From NCBI RefSeq assembly GCF_000230715.2, contig NC_019792.1, positions 2,542,001 through 2,606,000 on the forward strand: 64,000 bases of DNA, in the 5' to 3' direction. The translations under genes and the position numbers were made by a program. A model generated the notes under the pieces. That model saw only the letters and a list, made by a program, of their open reading frames with translations, was not told the DNA's origin and did no database searches. Position 1 is the first letter of the stretch; each line of letters begins with the position of its first letter. Origin of the DNA: Natronobacterium gregoryi SP2. Lineage in GTDB: Archaea > Halobacteriota > Halobacteria > Halobacteriales > Natrialbaceae. This document shows, piece after piece, positions 44,477 through 54,442 of the stretch.

Positions 44477-44980
44477 GTGACGGTGAATCCAGCAACGCGA
44501 TATGTGGTGGAGTCAGAGGACGTGTCGCCAGTCCATGCGTTTGTCGCAGATCGCGGTCAGGGCGTGGCGAAATCAGAGATAGACCACGTCACGATTGCTG
44601 GTCGTGACATGGCGATTGCTAGTGATGTGACTGCAGACGAACAGGCCGTCATTGAGGACGGTATTCGGACGGTCGAACCAGTTGGTAAGGAGTGTTTCGC
44701 TAATTCGCTTCGATTGTGGAACCACAATCCACGGTTTTACTACGTCGAGGGATTTGCTACCAGGGCTGACCTCGATGTTGACGGATTTGAGCACGCTTGG
44801 TGACTGCTTGATGGCGAGAAACTCGTTGATCCGACAACCCCGTTAGACCACTACCACGGTGTTGAGATCGAAGATACAGACGCCCTACAGCGATACGCGG
44901 AAGAGTATCCTGAAGAGGGGATTATCGGGAATCACCGGAATCGATTTGAGTTTCTTCGGGAGCGAGGATACGTCGAATGA
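44477..44980 (+). pseudogene. hypothetical gene with in-frame TGA
   Basis: The frame reads 108 residues (VNPATRYVVESEDVSPVHAF; VGKECFANSLRLWNHNPRFY; YVEGFATRADLDVDGFEHAW), then TGA at 44801-44803, and continues in the same frame for 59 codons (LLDGEKLVDPTTPLDHYHGV; FEFLRERGYVE) to TGA 44978-44980. The downstream part has normal codon use, so a recent nonsense change, such as CGA or TGG to TGA, is likely. I recognise it only as a haloarchaeal hypothetical type. Confidence 0.6.
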
Positions 44981-45130
44981 CGATGGATCCGGTCGTAGCC
45001 GCGAAGTTTCTTTGATCTGGATTGTGGGCTATATATACACTCCGCAATACGGTCTAGTTACTTCTCAGACTCCCTCGTCTAGACAGCGTCGCCAGTATTG
45101 TTATCACAATAGAATGTCTGGTGTTCTGCC

Positions 45131-45736
45131 ATGGGAGATTCCGACGATAGCTCAAATCAACCCGAGGACTCTTCTTTGGATCAGATGATGCAGCATCTGG
45201 AAGAGGCGAAAGAGCGTACGACTTCTAGTTCGTCAAGGCGACGGAAGCAAAGTCAGTATTCTGGGTTGGCTCAAAAAATCCGGAAGCATCGGAGCGTAGC
45301 GGTGCTCACCAAGAACTACTCTAAGCGACTGGAAGAACTTGTAGAATACGATGCTATAACGCATCGGTCTTCAAGTACCTGGACGACTGCTGAATCTGCT
45401 GTCGATGCTCACGGTAGCCTTCCAATATATTACCGGACAGAGGATACTGTAACACACGCTGGTATAATTACAGATATTGTCATCGAACCGGATTCAGAAT
45501 CGGATGATATAGAAAAGTTTCAGAAGCACATCAGTGAGAATGATACTTATTCCGAGTACAATGAAGAACTAGATACTACCACCTATATCGTCGAGCATGG
45601 GCACAAACTCGATGATCCTTTCCCGATGACGGATCTCAAGAAGCTGAGTGACAACGAGCCAGTAAGTGCGGGGTTCTGGCGAGGGGCACCGGCATATGTG
45701 TTTCAGCGAGAGCGAGATTTCCAATCGATACCATAG
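45131..45736 (+). CDS. hypothetical protein
   Basis: 201 residues. A polar, Ser/Arg-rich N-terminus (SSSSRRRKQSQYSG) is followed by a folded part with SLPIYYRTEDTVTHAGIITD, DPFPMTDLKKLSDNEPVSAG and FWRGAPAYVFQRE. The pattern of a ligand-like loop, strands and terminal aromatic residues weakly recalls EVE-type small-molecule or modified-base binding proteins, but I cannot assign it. Codons are less GC-rich than in the core genes to the right. Confidence 0.5.
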   Translation: MGDSDDSSNQPEDSSLDQMMQHLEEAKERTTSSSSRRRKQSQYSGLAQKIRKHRSVAVLTKNYSKRLEELVEYDAITHRSSSTWTTAESAVDAHGSLPIYYRTEDTVTHAGIITDIVIEPDSESDDIEKFQKHISENDTYSEYNEELDTTTYIVEHGHKLDDPFPMTDLKKLSDNEPVSAGFWRGAPAYVFQRERDFQSIP

Positions 45737-45986
45737 CCGAAATTCACTATCGACTTCGTAATGCTCAGGAAATGGTGAGTTGGTCAAACTGAGTTTGACC
45801 TACCGAATGGCCGAAGCCTCTGATCCAACTCCCGTGGTTGCCCTTGCTGGACAGCCCGACTCCGGCGCGTTTACCCACCCGAGGTGCACCGTTGCGACAA
45901 TTACAGTCACACGATGCCTTTCTACGCCATCCTACGCCCAATCCACCTCCCCGACCGTTGCCCTTGCGGGAAAGGCCGTCGTCGCC

Positions 45987-46006
45987 GTCTCAATTGAGAC
46001 GTTTTT
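45987..46006 (+). terminator. palindrome followed by T-run
   Basis: GTCTCAATTGAGAC (45987-46000) is a perfect 14-base palindrome followed directly by gttttt. It lies in the 366-base stretch 45737-46102, which has no convincing gene, between two convergent genes. It may end the plus-strand transcript of the 45131 gene. Confidence 0.45.
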
Positions 46007-46102
46007 GCTGCATAATTTTTTGGACTCCTGACGGATCTCGTGTAGAACCGGGCAACGTTAGACCGGTGGGAAACTGCTACTGCGTTCTGACACATTTCTC
46101 AA

Positions 46103-46840
46103 TTAAACGCCAATCCCGGCGAACGTGGCAGTCACGGTTCCTGTTCCGTTGGCGATCGGATACTGAAGTCGTACGTGTTCTCGGTTTCCTAGTTCCCATC
46201 GCATCAGCGTGTCGGCGGGAATCACTCGCTGAATCGGCGCGAAGTAATCGAGTGACACTGGTTGCCCGACAGCAGACCCCTGTACCCGTTCGACGTCCGC
46301 CGCACCGAATTCGAAGTTAAACGCATCCCGCATGTTGTTTGTGGTTCCTGAGAAGGTAGTCGGATTGGAATCGACACGCAGGCGGATCTGCGAGCCAGCG
46401 ATGTCTGCTAACTCGATAGGTACGTCCAGTTTACGGCTTGGGAGGGTCGCCATCGCGGGCTGGTCGGCGTCGAGTGGAGTGAATACGATCGGGACAGTAT
46501 TGGAACCGACGAGCGAGAACGTGTACGTGAGTGAACCTGCAGTAAGTGTTATCCAACTCTGTTCAGCATTGATCTCGATCTGAATCAGATCGGTCTCACC
46601 GACAATATTGAGAAACTGAGCGACCTGAGAGAGGTTGATACCGGTTTCCATCGGCTCTGCAGAGTAGGAGTTGAAAGCTGCCTCGGACGCTGAGACCTCG
46701 ACGATTGCTTCCCTCGATTTATCCGTGGCGTGTATTTCGATTCCGTCTGGTTCGACACGCAACAGCTCGTGGCTTTTCAATGTCGTCGGTGGGGCGACGA
46801 TCGCTTCGAAGTCGTCCTGCAGGATTGTCGCGGTCAGCAT
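46103..46840 (-). CDS. pcn: diverged PCNA-type sliding clamp
   Basis: 245 residues, the normal length for archaeal PCNA. Both clamp domains are visible: VEPDGIEIHATDKSREAIVE, FNSYSAEPMETGINLSQVAQ, LTAGSLTYTFSLV, then QPVSLDYFAPIQRVIPADTL, MRWELGNREHVRLQYPIANG and a terminal strand GTVTATFAGIGV. The interdomain loop has an unusual run (PIVFTPLDADQPAMATLPSR) and the sequence is far from core haloarchaeal PCNA. It is probably a mobile-element or virus-derived clamp. It lies next to a transposase gene on the same strand. Confidence 0.8.
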   Translation of the reverse strand: MLTATILQDDFEAIVAPPTTLKSHELLRVEPDGIEIHATDKSREAIVEVSASEAAFNSYSAEPMETGINLSQVAQFLNIVGETDLIQIEINAEQSWITLTAGSLTYTFSLVGSNTVPIVFTPLDADQPAMATLPSRKLDVPIELADIAGSQIRLRVDSNPTTFSGTTNNMRDAFNFEFGAADVERVQGSAVGQPVSLDYFAPIQRVIPADTLMRWELGNREHVRLQYPIANGTGTVTATFAGIGV

Positions 46841-46928
46841 CGTCGTACCCTCTGGTGAAGCAAGACTATCCGAGTGACAGTCCCGTTGTAATCGATGGTA
46901 TCGACAGGGGACTGGTCTGCGTGCATGG

Positions 46929-48758
46929 TTATCGATTTAGTTCGGTTGCGCCACGTCGCGTGTAGACGACGTCGACGATGGCGAGCAGTACCTCGTAGTA
47001 CGGGACGTCCAACCGCAGCGCGTACTTGGGGGACGTGGCTCGATTCATCAAGGTGTGGATGTTGTAACAGAGCGTAGCGATCTGCAGGAGGAACAGACGC
47101 ATCTTCGGGTACGGTGAGCTCGTTTCGACACCGACATCGTGTTTCAGTTGCCTGAGTAACGTCTCGACGCTCCATCGTTTGGAGTATGTGTCGAAAATTT
47201 CGGCGGCGGGCGTGTCGTCAGGGTCAAGATCGGAGAGAAACGCCATGTGCGTGTGACCGGCATCGTCTCTGAATTTTTCGGGGACGGGGTAGACGTAGAG
47301 GTTCGGACCAGGAGTCACGTCAGCGAAGTTGATGTTCCTTCGACTGTTAGATTTACCTTCAGGCGTCTCCGCCAGCAACTCAGCGGCTTCCCCTTGCCGT
47401 TTCGCCCTAATGACCCAGTTCCGCCCGGCGATGGCCCGGCACATCCTGACGGCGTCACCATCGTAGAACTCTCGGTCGATGTGTACTCGGTTGACACCGC
47501 CTTCCCGGGCGGCAGTTCGGAGCAAGAACCGGAACTGTTCGGTGGTCTCACTCTTATCTTCTACCAGGTTGAGTCCAAGCGCGAACCTGGCATCAATATC
47601 CATCACACAGAGAACCGCGAACAGCCATCCAATCCCCTTGTCCCCTTGTTTCGGATTCTCAATCAGTTTTAATTCCCCATCCTCGCCAACGTGTTTCCCC
47701 TCGTATTTGACCCACGTCGTGTCGAGTGCGTAGTTGTAGTCACGGTCGAAGAACCCATGCGCGGACGCGATCTGGATGAACCGGCGGTTGATGTCGGTGA
47801 ACATCCGGAGAATCTCTTGAGTATCAACGCTGCGCAGAAGGCGGCTAACTTGCCCGGCAGTCGGGATCTCACTTGTTTCGTAGTGCCAACTCGCGGTTGG
47901 TCGCGCCGAGTTGAGTCCGTGTGCGTAGGCACCCTGCGCAACAGCAGCGATTATTGCTTTCACTGCATGCTGCAAATTCTTCGACCGGTCGAAGGAGATC
48001 GGCTCCAGCAATTCATCGAGGAGTGAGTCCACCCAGTGACGAATCGCCGCTCGTCGCGTTTCCCCCGCTACTTCTCCCTCGTCGATGGGGACAGAGACAT
48101 CGAGACCGTGAGCCGTGACAGCACTTTCCGGAACGATGATTCCACGGCGAGCCACCGCGTGCACTACGCGAGTAGCGGCGTTTTGGATGCTCTCCCGGTA
48201 TCCGTCCTCACGGAGAGCGTTATGAGTTCGCCAAAAGGTCGATTGATCCGGGATCGAACTGAAACCCAACTTCTGGGCGGTCGCTTCCAACTCTTCAAAG
48301 TGCGCCACGAGTCGTGGGTACGACTCCATCGCCCATGCATCGTGCAGTAACAGAGCCCGCACTCGTCGTGGTTTCTCGGGAAGTTCGTCGAGGCTCACCC
48401 CTTCCTCACAGAGCGCTCTCTCAGCGAACTGGAGAACTGTCTTGTCGAATTCCGCTGCAGACTCTTCGGACAGTCCATCCGAGGGTTCGTTCTCGTCGTT
48501 CTCACCCGACCGGTTCGCTTCCCCGAACTGAACTGTGAGATGGGCCTCGTGATACAGTTCTTCGACGTCTTCAACCGGGTGCTCAAGTTCGACATCCTGT
48601 CCGCGCTGGGCAACGGGACCGTAATCTTCCCCAGTCGGATCGTGCTGATAGCCGAGGTCTACTTCACTCGTGTGATTCGCCTTCGATGAATCCAAGTCAT
48701 GGATGTAGGCATCCGAGTGAACCGCTTTCCCGCCTCGTACTGTACTTTCTGTCATCAT
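46929..48758 (-). CDS. large IS4-type transposase
   Basis: 609 residues. The N-terminal 150 residues are acidic and unassigned. The catalytic part has NYALDTTWVKYEGK (first Asp), RVHIDREFYDGDAVRM (second Asp) and YSKRWSVETLLRQLKHD, which matches Y-(2)-R-(3)-E-(6)-K of the IS4 group. Large proteins of this type are frequent in haloarchaea. I could not find convincing terminal inverted repeats around it, so the element's limits are unknown, and it may be a stranded or domesticated transposase. Confidence 0.75.
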   Translation of the reverse strand: MMTESTVRGGKAVHSDAYIHDLDSSKANHTSEVDLGYQHDPTGEDYGPVAQRGQDVELEHPVEDVEELYHEAHLTVQFGEANRSGENDENEPSDGLSEESAAEFDKTVLQFAERALCEEGVSLDELPEKPRRVRALLLHDAWAMESYPRLVAHFEELEATAQKLGFSSIPDQSTFWRTHNALREDGYRESIQNAATRVVHAVARRGIIVPESAVTAHGLDVSVPIDEGEVAGETRRAAIRHWVDSLLDELLEPISFDRSKNLQHAVKAIIAAVAQGAYAHGLNSARPTASWHYETSEIPTAGQVSRLLRSVDTQEILRMFTDINRRFIQIASAHGFFDRDYNYALDTTWVKYEGKHVGEDGELKLIENPKQGDKGIGWLFAVLCVMDIDARFALGLNLVEDKSETTEQFRFLLRTAAREGGVNRVHIDREFYDGDAVRMCRAIAGRNWVIRAKRQGEAAELLAETPEGKSNSRRNINFADVTPGPNLYVYPVPEKFRDDAGHTHMAFLSDLDPDDTPAAEIFDTYSKRWSVETLLRQLKHDVGVETSSPYPKMRLFLLQIATLCYNIHTLMNRATSPKYALRLDVPYYEVLLAIVDVVYTRRGATELNR

Positions 48759-49179
48759 GTTGGACTCTCAGCCGCTGACGGATAACTGATTGCCCGTTGC
48801 AAAGAATCACGTAACCTCAAGACTACAATTGGAGCCCGATTATTCTCGGTTTCGAGGCAAACGTATTTATTTCTCCAGCAGATCTCGCCAGGGAAAAACA
48901 CTATTCCTACGGTGAAATGACCGGACAGAGTCCCTATACCGGCCGTACTCACAAACGAAACCTTGCTGCAAAGAAACCAGTAACGGAAACAGAACTACGC
49001 TGTGAGAGTAAGAAAGGACGCCTATGATTTGCTGGTAGAGTTATCGTGACTGGCGGTGTGGAAGCACACTCGTCCACAAGTGTGATCTCCTTGACCGAAT
49101 TAGAATCAATCCATCCGGCAAAAGCGTTTGAAATCTATCTTGATGAGCGGAGAGGTAACCTCGTATATACCTCAAATTC
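48759..49179. other. intergenic stretch
   Basis: 421 bases between two minus-strand genes. A TATA-like tatttatt (about 48,869-48,876) may belong to the transposase gene promoter. No RNA gene or repeat recognised. Confidence 0.35.
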
Positions 49180-52100
49180 TCAATCGGTACGGGTAACACG
49201 GAGGATGAGGCCGTCGTGTTCGAAGCCTTCGGTCCGAAGTTTGTCAAGGGCGTCGCTGGGGAGTTCGTCTAGGGAGTCGGTGAATTCAGTCGCGGTGCCG
49301 TCGTCTTCAACGCCCCAGAGTTGCCAGTCACCAGCGTATCTTTGATCGTCGTTCTTGTCATCACGGACGGTTTCGTAGACGGCGAGTTGCTTGCTCGTCA
49401 GGTGGAGGCCGACGACTGGGCGAGTTGCGGAGATTGCTTTGATTTCGTATCGGACTGGTTGGACGCGGTTTTCTGAGTCGCGTTCAAGGCCGAGAAGGTC
49501 GTAGCCAGCACCGTCCCAGACGTTGGCAAGGTGCAGCCCCACTTTGAGATCGTCGCAGTTCTGAGTTTCTTCATAGGTTTGCTGTGCGGAGGTGAGGTTA
49601 CTGGCAGTGACGCCGCCGTCCGGGATAGGCCAGTACAGGACGTCCCATGCGTCCTGTACGGGGCCGTGAATCGTTTCGACCGTGGATTGGTCACGAGTCT
49701 CGTCGAGAATGTTGTGCGTTTGTTCGGTGATGGTTTCGAGGGCGGCGTGTTCGGCGTTCGTCCCGATGGTTTTCTGGCTCCGCATGCGGTCGAAAACGTC
49801 GGATTGGTCAACGGTCCCGGTTTCCTGCATGGAGGGTTCCGGGTCGGAGAGGGAGTGCCGTGACCAGTTACTATCGATATCAGTTGCGTTCATTACGTTT
49901 GTGACACGTTTGTACTCCGGGATGAACTGGCGGGCTTCCTCGATAAGGTCATCAGGGATGTCAGCGTCAGGGACACCTTCCTTGGCGAGCCAGTGCTGGA
50001 CGGCTGCATCAGGCTGGAACTGCAGCTTCTGAAGCTCTGTGGTTGTGATGTACTCGTGGAGTCGGTCAGTGAGGGTGTCTTCCTCAATGTCTTCCAGAAC
50101 AGTAGACTGGAGAAGGTCAAGGAGGTATGGAACGAGGTGTTCTTGGTATGTGTCAAACCACTCGTTCCAGCGGCGCTGGTTCTCCGTTCGACAGTGTACC
50201 GCGGGTCGGAATGGTTCCTGTTGGGTGGATAGCTCGATTTGACCGAATTCTTCGTTGATTACTGCCTCAGACAAATCCTGTGGGGTTTCTGGCGTCGGTC
50301 GGAGGTCTGCAAGGGTGAGTGTTCGGAGGCGTGTGACGGCAGTAGTCTGGAGTTCGATGTTGAACGTGTTGAGTACCTGCTCGGTTTTGGTGAGCAGCGC
50401 GTCTCGTTGATCGGTGTCGAGGGGATTGATTCGGTGTTCGTATGTCTCAACGAGTGGTGTCGCATCACGGCGGTCGAGGAGTTGATCGAGGTCTTCGGGA
50501 TCAGTTTCGTAGGTTTGGAGTGCGCGTTCGAAGAGTGAGGCGGCCTGCGAGTGGTGGTCCTCAAGCAGGAGCTCAGCCAGCGGTCGGCCGAACGCGGCTA
50601 ACGGCGGGCGGTTGCCGTCACTGGTTGTATCGAAGATGATTCGTCTTGCCGCCGGTTCTTCGCCACTGGCGGAATCAGCGTTGAGCAGGGCGATTCCGTC
50701 GTCGTTTTTGTGTTTCGTCGTGGTTCGGGTGGTTTCGGTGCCGAAGGTCGCGGTATATTCGAGCCAGACGTTGCTGACCGGGGTGAATACGTCGGGGTCC
50801 CATTGTTCAACGTCGTCGGTGAGATTGACAGTAAGGTGTTGATCGGCGTCCGCGAGTGCCAATAGACTCGGCACGATTTCGGCGAGCTCATCGGCGATCG
50901 TCGACGCCACGTCTTCACCGGCGACGGCACGATCGTGGTCAGGTTCGTCAAAGGCATCGAATTGCACGGTTTCCTCGATGGTGACGCTGTAGTCAGCCAG
51001 CGGTTGATAGTCATTGAGAAGTTCCGGGCCTATGGTGGCGCTGACAAGGCGTTCGTCCGGGAAGCATCGCCGCATGGTTTCTTGATCGGCAGGGGAGGCG
51101 GCGATCCAGGCTGGGTCTGCATCAAGGTCGGCAAGGGACCGCCATTCGAGCCGGCGTGTCGAGAGTGCCCGTTGTTCACCGGCCGGTCGGTACGTGAGGA
51201 CTGCAAGGTCATTACTGGTGGGGTGGGAAGGCCCATTCCGAACGATTGCGTCGAGAATTCGTTCAAAGAGGCCCGTGTACGCATCGCGGATACTCGGTGT
51301 GTCGGCGAACGCAGTTGGATCCGTGTGCGTACGAAGTTGCGTTAACAGCCGGACAGCTGGGGCTGCGTTTGCAGCAGCGAGATCCTCGCGTGCCGTGCCA
51401 TCGATAGCACCGAGCGTAATCAATAGTTCGTCGTTGACTGCGGTTTGATCGACGGACCACAGGAGTTCAGCGAGATAGGGTTGCTGGGCGGACAGCAACG
51501 TCAGGTCTCGCGGTGGGATTCCGGCTACGTTCTCGGTAGTTGCTGGTGGGGATGCATAGACACGGCTTGTGTCATCTACCGGGTACCATGCCCGTTCGCC
51601 GAGTGGATCTAGCAAATCGATTCGATCCGGGATGACGTCGTCATCTTCAGCGTCTTCCTCGCCGGTCTCTGTCGCGTCGTATTCGGCATCCAACAGCGGT
51701 TGTAGCCACGGCTCAGCTGCCGTGATCGCATCATACCACCCGTTCGGTGTGTCGGTAGCATGGTCCGGAGGGAGAGTACCGAGCGTGAGATCCATTGTCC
51801 CGGCTCCTGGGGCAGTGAGTGACGGTGGTACATCTCTTCGAGAGACGACGCCATTTTCGGGGCCGCCTTCAACAAGCGTAATCGCAGGCGCGTCTTCGTG
51901 AGGAGGGGCAGGAGCGACACCGAGGAACGTGAGGAACTCGTCCAGTGGGAGTTCTTCTGGTAGGTCACCGAGACGATTCTCGTCAATGTCGGCTCGGGTG
52001 AGTTGACGTGCGGGTGCCCATTTCTCGTCTGTGGTTGGGAGATACAGTGTTGCAATGGCACGGCCTGCGCGACGGGCGGCCTTGCTTGGGGCTGGAAGTG

Positions 52101-54225
52101 CGCGCCATCCTGGGCCGTTCTGAGTGAGGCTGGTCGGAGTGTCGTGACTAGTTCCAGTGTCCAGGAGATAAAGCTCTGCAGCGAATGAGATCAGTTCCTG
52201 TTGGCGAGAGACGGCTTCGTCGATGGTTTCTGCGAGCGGTGATCCGGACCAGTTTTTGACGGAGGCGTTCGGAAGTTGTCGGAGCTCTTGGAGGACTTCC
52301 CATCGGTTGAACGGGGTGGTGTTGAGTGCATTTGGGGACCGAGAGTATAGATCAGATGCAAAATCGAATGTAGTGACGGCACGGTCGTCAGCTGTCAGCG
52401 CCGTTGGGAGGGTGAGACGTGAGGCGTCGGTGCTTTGCAGGAACAGTTTCCGGTCGTGGCGCTGCTGGCGACCAGTTGGTTGGTCGCTGTCAGCGCGGTC
52501 TGGAAGCGGTACAGCAGACACAAACGTTGAGTTGTCTGGCTCTTGAGATTCGTTAGTGAGGACAACCGGGGCGACGGCGGCTTGGTGTTCGCGGAGAGAA
52601 TCACAAAGGGCGAGTGCGGTTCGACGCCAATTCTTTTGTCGGGTTTTTGTCGAGCAGAGCTGGTCGATCCAGGCTGTCGTAGCGGCCCAGAACTGTTCGT
52701 ACGTTTCGAGCTGCCAGTCGTCGCGGGCATCGAAAAATGCGTGCGCAAGAGTTGCCCAGTGTGTGTACGTTTCAGGGTCTTTACTTCCACCAGGGAACAG
52801 CAGGTCTTTAAGGAAAGTTATGACGTGTGCAGCAGCATCTGAGTCACTTCGGGTTGGGTTGAGGAACTGCCAGAAGTCAGATCGCTGTTGGTCTGTCGCT
52901 GAGAGGGTGGTTTCAGTGACGATAGATGGCTGGATCCGTGTCCATTCGATGGTTTGTTCGAGGTTAGCATCAACAGTTCGAATTGCTCGAAGGAGGTGGA
53001 GCTCAGCAGCGATTTCTAAGAGCTTCCGATTGTAGGGCCCCATTTGGTCGTCATCAAGCCTGATATTTGTTCGATCGATGCTGAGTTGGAAGTCACCGTG
53101 AATATCGATGCCAAACGGGGAATCGATCAATGTCGGGAGGTACCCATAGATACTGCCCGCCGTAGCGTTGTCATCGTCAGTGTCATCTGGGGTGCGTGTT
53201 GGGGGCCAGGCGATCGCTGCACCAGGTTCGGCGACGTCGTGGTCAGCTTTCTCTGCATCGTCAGCCAATGCTGGAGAAGTGTACGCAGAAATTGCGCGTC
53301 GTTGTGGAGTGACTTCAGCGGTGGCTGTCGTAGGCCAGGTAGTGCGTTGGAAGGAGGGTGGCTCGTCACTCGGGGTTTCGAAGGAGATGGTAATGTCGCG
53401 TCGGTCTGGGTCAAGGCCGACGAAGTGCAGATGGTGGGATTTGAATTCCGCAATGCGGTTACGCAGTGTTGAGTACTGTGATTGAGGGATTGGGACGATG
53501 ATAGCTGTCGAGAGGTCTTCGGCATTCTCGACCGCTTCTGGCTGTGTGTCGGTGTAGAGTGGGAGTGGGAAGTGGTAACTTGGTCGTGGTTCTGTGTCGT
53601 CGAGCCGCGGTACCGTGCCGTTAAGGAACCGGTCTCGGCCTCGGTTGACGGCGGGCGTCTTACTGCGATGGTTCCATGTGGTTTGGTCGAGCGGCGAATG
53701 CATTTCCAGTCCCCACCACGCGGAGTCTGACGTGGTGTCGAGGTTACTCCAGACGCGAACGTGCGTATCAAGGGCGAAGACAGAGCGGAACCCGATTCCT
53801 TTGGTACCAATGCTTTCGTCCGGAGATTTGTTTGACGTGTGGAGAGAACAGAGCGCGTTGAAATCCGGACGGCGGCGATCGGCTCCGCCGGAGTCTGGTG
53901 GATTCTCATAGTTGTAGTCTGGGTCAACGCGGATGCCATCTCCGTCGTTCGCTACGAGTAACTCGTAAGCACCGTCATCCCGCGATGATTCTACGAGCCT
54001 GATAACAACGGTTTCATCAGCACGATCGAGCGCATTTTGTAGCAGTTCGAACACCACTCGCCCGGAGTATTCGCGTCGGATCTGGGATTCACCAGTCTGC
54101 TGCTGATGAGCGACTTCCCCGTCGAGGCTTTGATAGTACGAATAATGGTTCTGGAAGACAGATGCGACCGTGTCGAGATCAGTTGGGACTGCACCAACTG
54201 CACGAGAGGGGATCGAATCAGCCAT
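49180..54225 (-). CDS. GHKL/sacsin-like ATPase with C-terminal DUF3883 domain
   Basis: 1681 residues from ATG 54225 (a GTG at 54237 is also in frame). The N-terminal Hsp90-like ATPase shows FELLQNALDRAD, ANDGDGIRVDP and SIGTKGIGFRSVF, the N, D-x-G-x-G and G-x-x-G-x-G boxes. A middle region of over 1200 residues has no recognised domain. The last 130 residues look like DUF3883 (NO VEIN C-terminal type): GAGYDLLGLERDSENRVQPV, RYEIKAIS (E-x-K), LTSKQLAVYETVRD. Proteins joining these domains occur in defence islands; ATP-driven sensing with nuclease output is a reasonable guess. Confidence 0.75.
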   Translation of the reverse strand: MADSIPSRAVGAVPTDLDTVASVFQNHYSYYQSLDGEVAHQQQTGESQIRREYSGRVVFELLQNALDRADETVVIRLVESSRDDGAYELLVANDGDGIRVDPDYNYENPPDSGGADRRRPDFNALCSLHTSNKSPDESIGTKGIGFRSVFALDTHVRVWSNLDTTSDSAWWGLEMHSPLDQTTWNHRSKTPAVNRGRDRFLNGTVPRLDDTEPRPSYHFPLPLYTDTQPEAVENAEDLSTAIIVPIPQSQYSTLRNRIAEFKSHHLHFVGLDPDRRDITISFETPSDEPPSFQRTTWPTTATAEVTPQRRAISAYTSPALADDAEKADHDVAEPGAAIAWPPTRTPDDTDDDNATAGSIYGYLPTLIDSPFGIDIHGDFQLSIDRTNIRLDDDQMGPYNRKLLEIAAELHLLRAIRTVDANLEQTIEWTRIQPSIVTETTLSATDQQRSDFWQFLNPTRSDSDAAAHVITFLKDLLFPGGSKDPETYTHWATLAHAFFDARDDWQLETYEQFWAATTAWIDQLCSTKTRQKNWRRTALALCDSLREHQAAVAPVVLTNESQEPDNSTFVSAVPLPDRADSDQPTGRQQRHDRKLFLQSTDASRLTLPTALTADDRAVTTFDFASDLYSRSPNALNTTPFNRWEVLQELRQLPNASVKNWSGSPLAETIDEAVSRQQELISFAAELYLLDTGTSHDTPTSLTQNGPGWRALPAPSKAARRAGRAIATLYLPTTDEKWAPARQLTRADIDENRLGDLPEELPLDEFLTFLGVAPAPPHEDAPAITLVEGGPENGVVSRRDVPPSLTAPGAGTMDLTLGTLPPDHATDTPNGWYDAITAAEPWLQPLLDAEYDATETGEEDAEDDDVIPDRIDLLDPLGERAWYPVDDTSRVYASPPATTENVAGIPPRDLTLLSAQQPYLAELLWSVDQTAVNDELLITLGAIDGTAREDLAAANAAPAVRLLTQLRTHTDPTAFADTPSIRDAYTGLFERILDAIVRNGPSHPTSNDLAVLTYRPAGEQRALSTRRLEWRSLADLDADPAWIAASPADQETMRRCFPDERLVSATIGPELLNDYQPLADYSVTIEETVQFDAFDEPDHDRAVAGEDVASTIADELAEIVPSLLALADADQHLTVNLTDDVEQWDPDVFTPVSNVWLEYTATFGTETTRTTTKHKNDDGIALLNADSASGEEPAARRIIFDTTSDGNRPPLAAFGRPLAELLLEDHHSQAASLFERALQTYETDPEDLDQLLDRRDATPLVETYEHRINPLDTDQRDALLTKTEQVLNTFNIELQTTAVTRLRTLTLADLRPTPETPQDLSEAVINEEFGQIELSTQQEPFRPAVHCRTENQRRWNEWFDTYQEHLVPYLLDLLQSTVLEDIEEDTLTDRLHEYITTTELQKLQFQPDAAVQHWLAKEGVPDADIPDDLIEEARQFIPEYKRVTNVMNATDIDSNWSRHSLSDPEPSMQETGTVDQSDVFDRMRSQKTIGTNAEHAALETITEQTHNILDETRDQSTVETIHGPVQDAWDVLYWPIPDGGVTASNLTSAQQTYEETQNCDDLKVGLHLANVWDGAGYDLLGLERDSENRVQPVRYEIKAISATRPVVGLHLTSKQLAVYETVRDDKNDDQRYAGDWQLWGVEDDGTATEFTDSLDELPSDALDKLRTEGFEHDGLILRVTRTD

Positions 54226-54436
54226 GAACTCATTCACCTCACGCTATAGTTATGTAGTTTAGCACTATATTCGGGTGACAATGCCTTGTAAACCCATCCC
54301 GATTCTGCTGCGTCTAAACACTCCCCTGAGGGAATATTCAACAAAGTAGATCTGTTCTGTTCACGTTAAGACAGGTGAATGAAATGTTCGGAAATGACAG
54401 ACTTGATACATTTAGCATACCATATTACCAATAACT

Positions 54437-54442
54437 TGATTA
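54437..54442. repeat. 6-bp target duplication, left
   Basis: TGATTA directly precedes the left end of IS copy 2 and recurs at its right end. Confidence 0.75.

Noticed and set aside
44801-44803. In-frame TGA as a selenocysteine codon
   Set aside because: Haloarchaea are not known to use selenocysteine, no SECIS-like structure was seen, and the product has no selenoprotein motif; a nonsense mutation is simpler.
45780-46031. 83-codon plus-strand frame after the 45131 gene
   Set aside because: Composition is unlike haloarchaeal proteins, and the frame runs through a terminator-like palindrome.
46841-49040. Terminal inverted repeats for the 609-residue transposase
   Set aside because: Only a TATCCG match was found between the flanks, too short to define an element.
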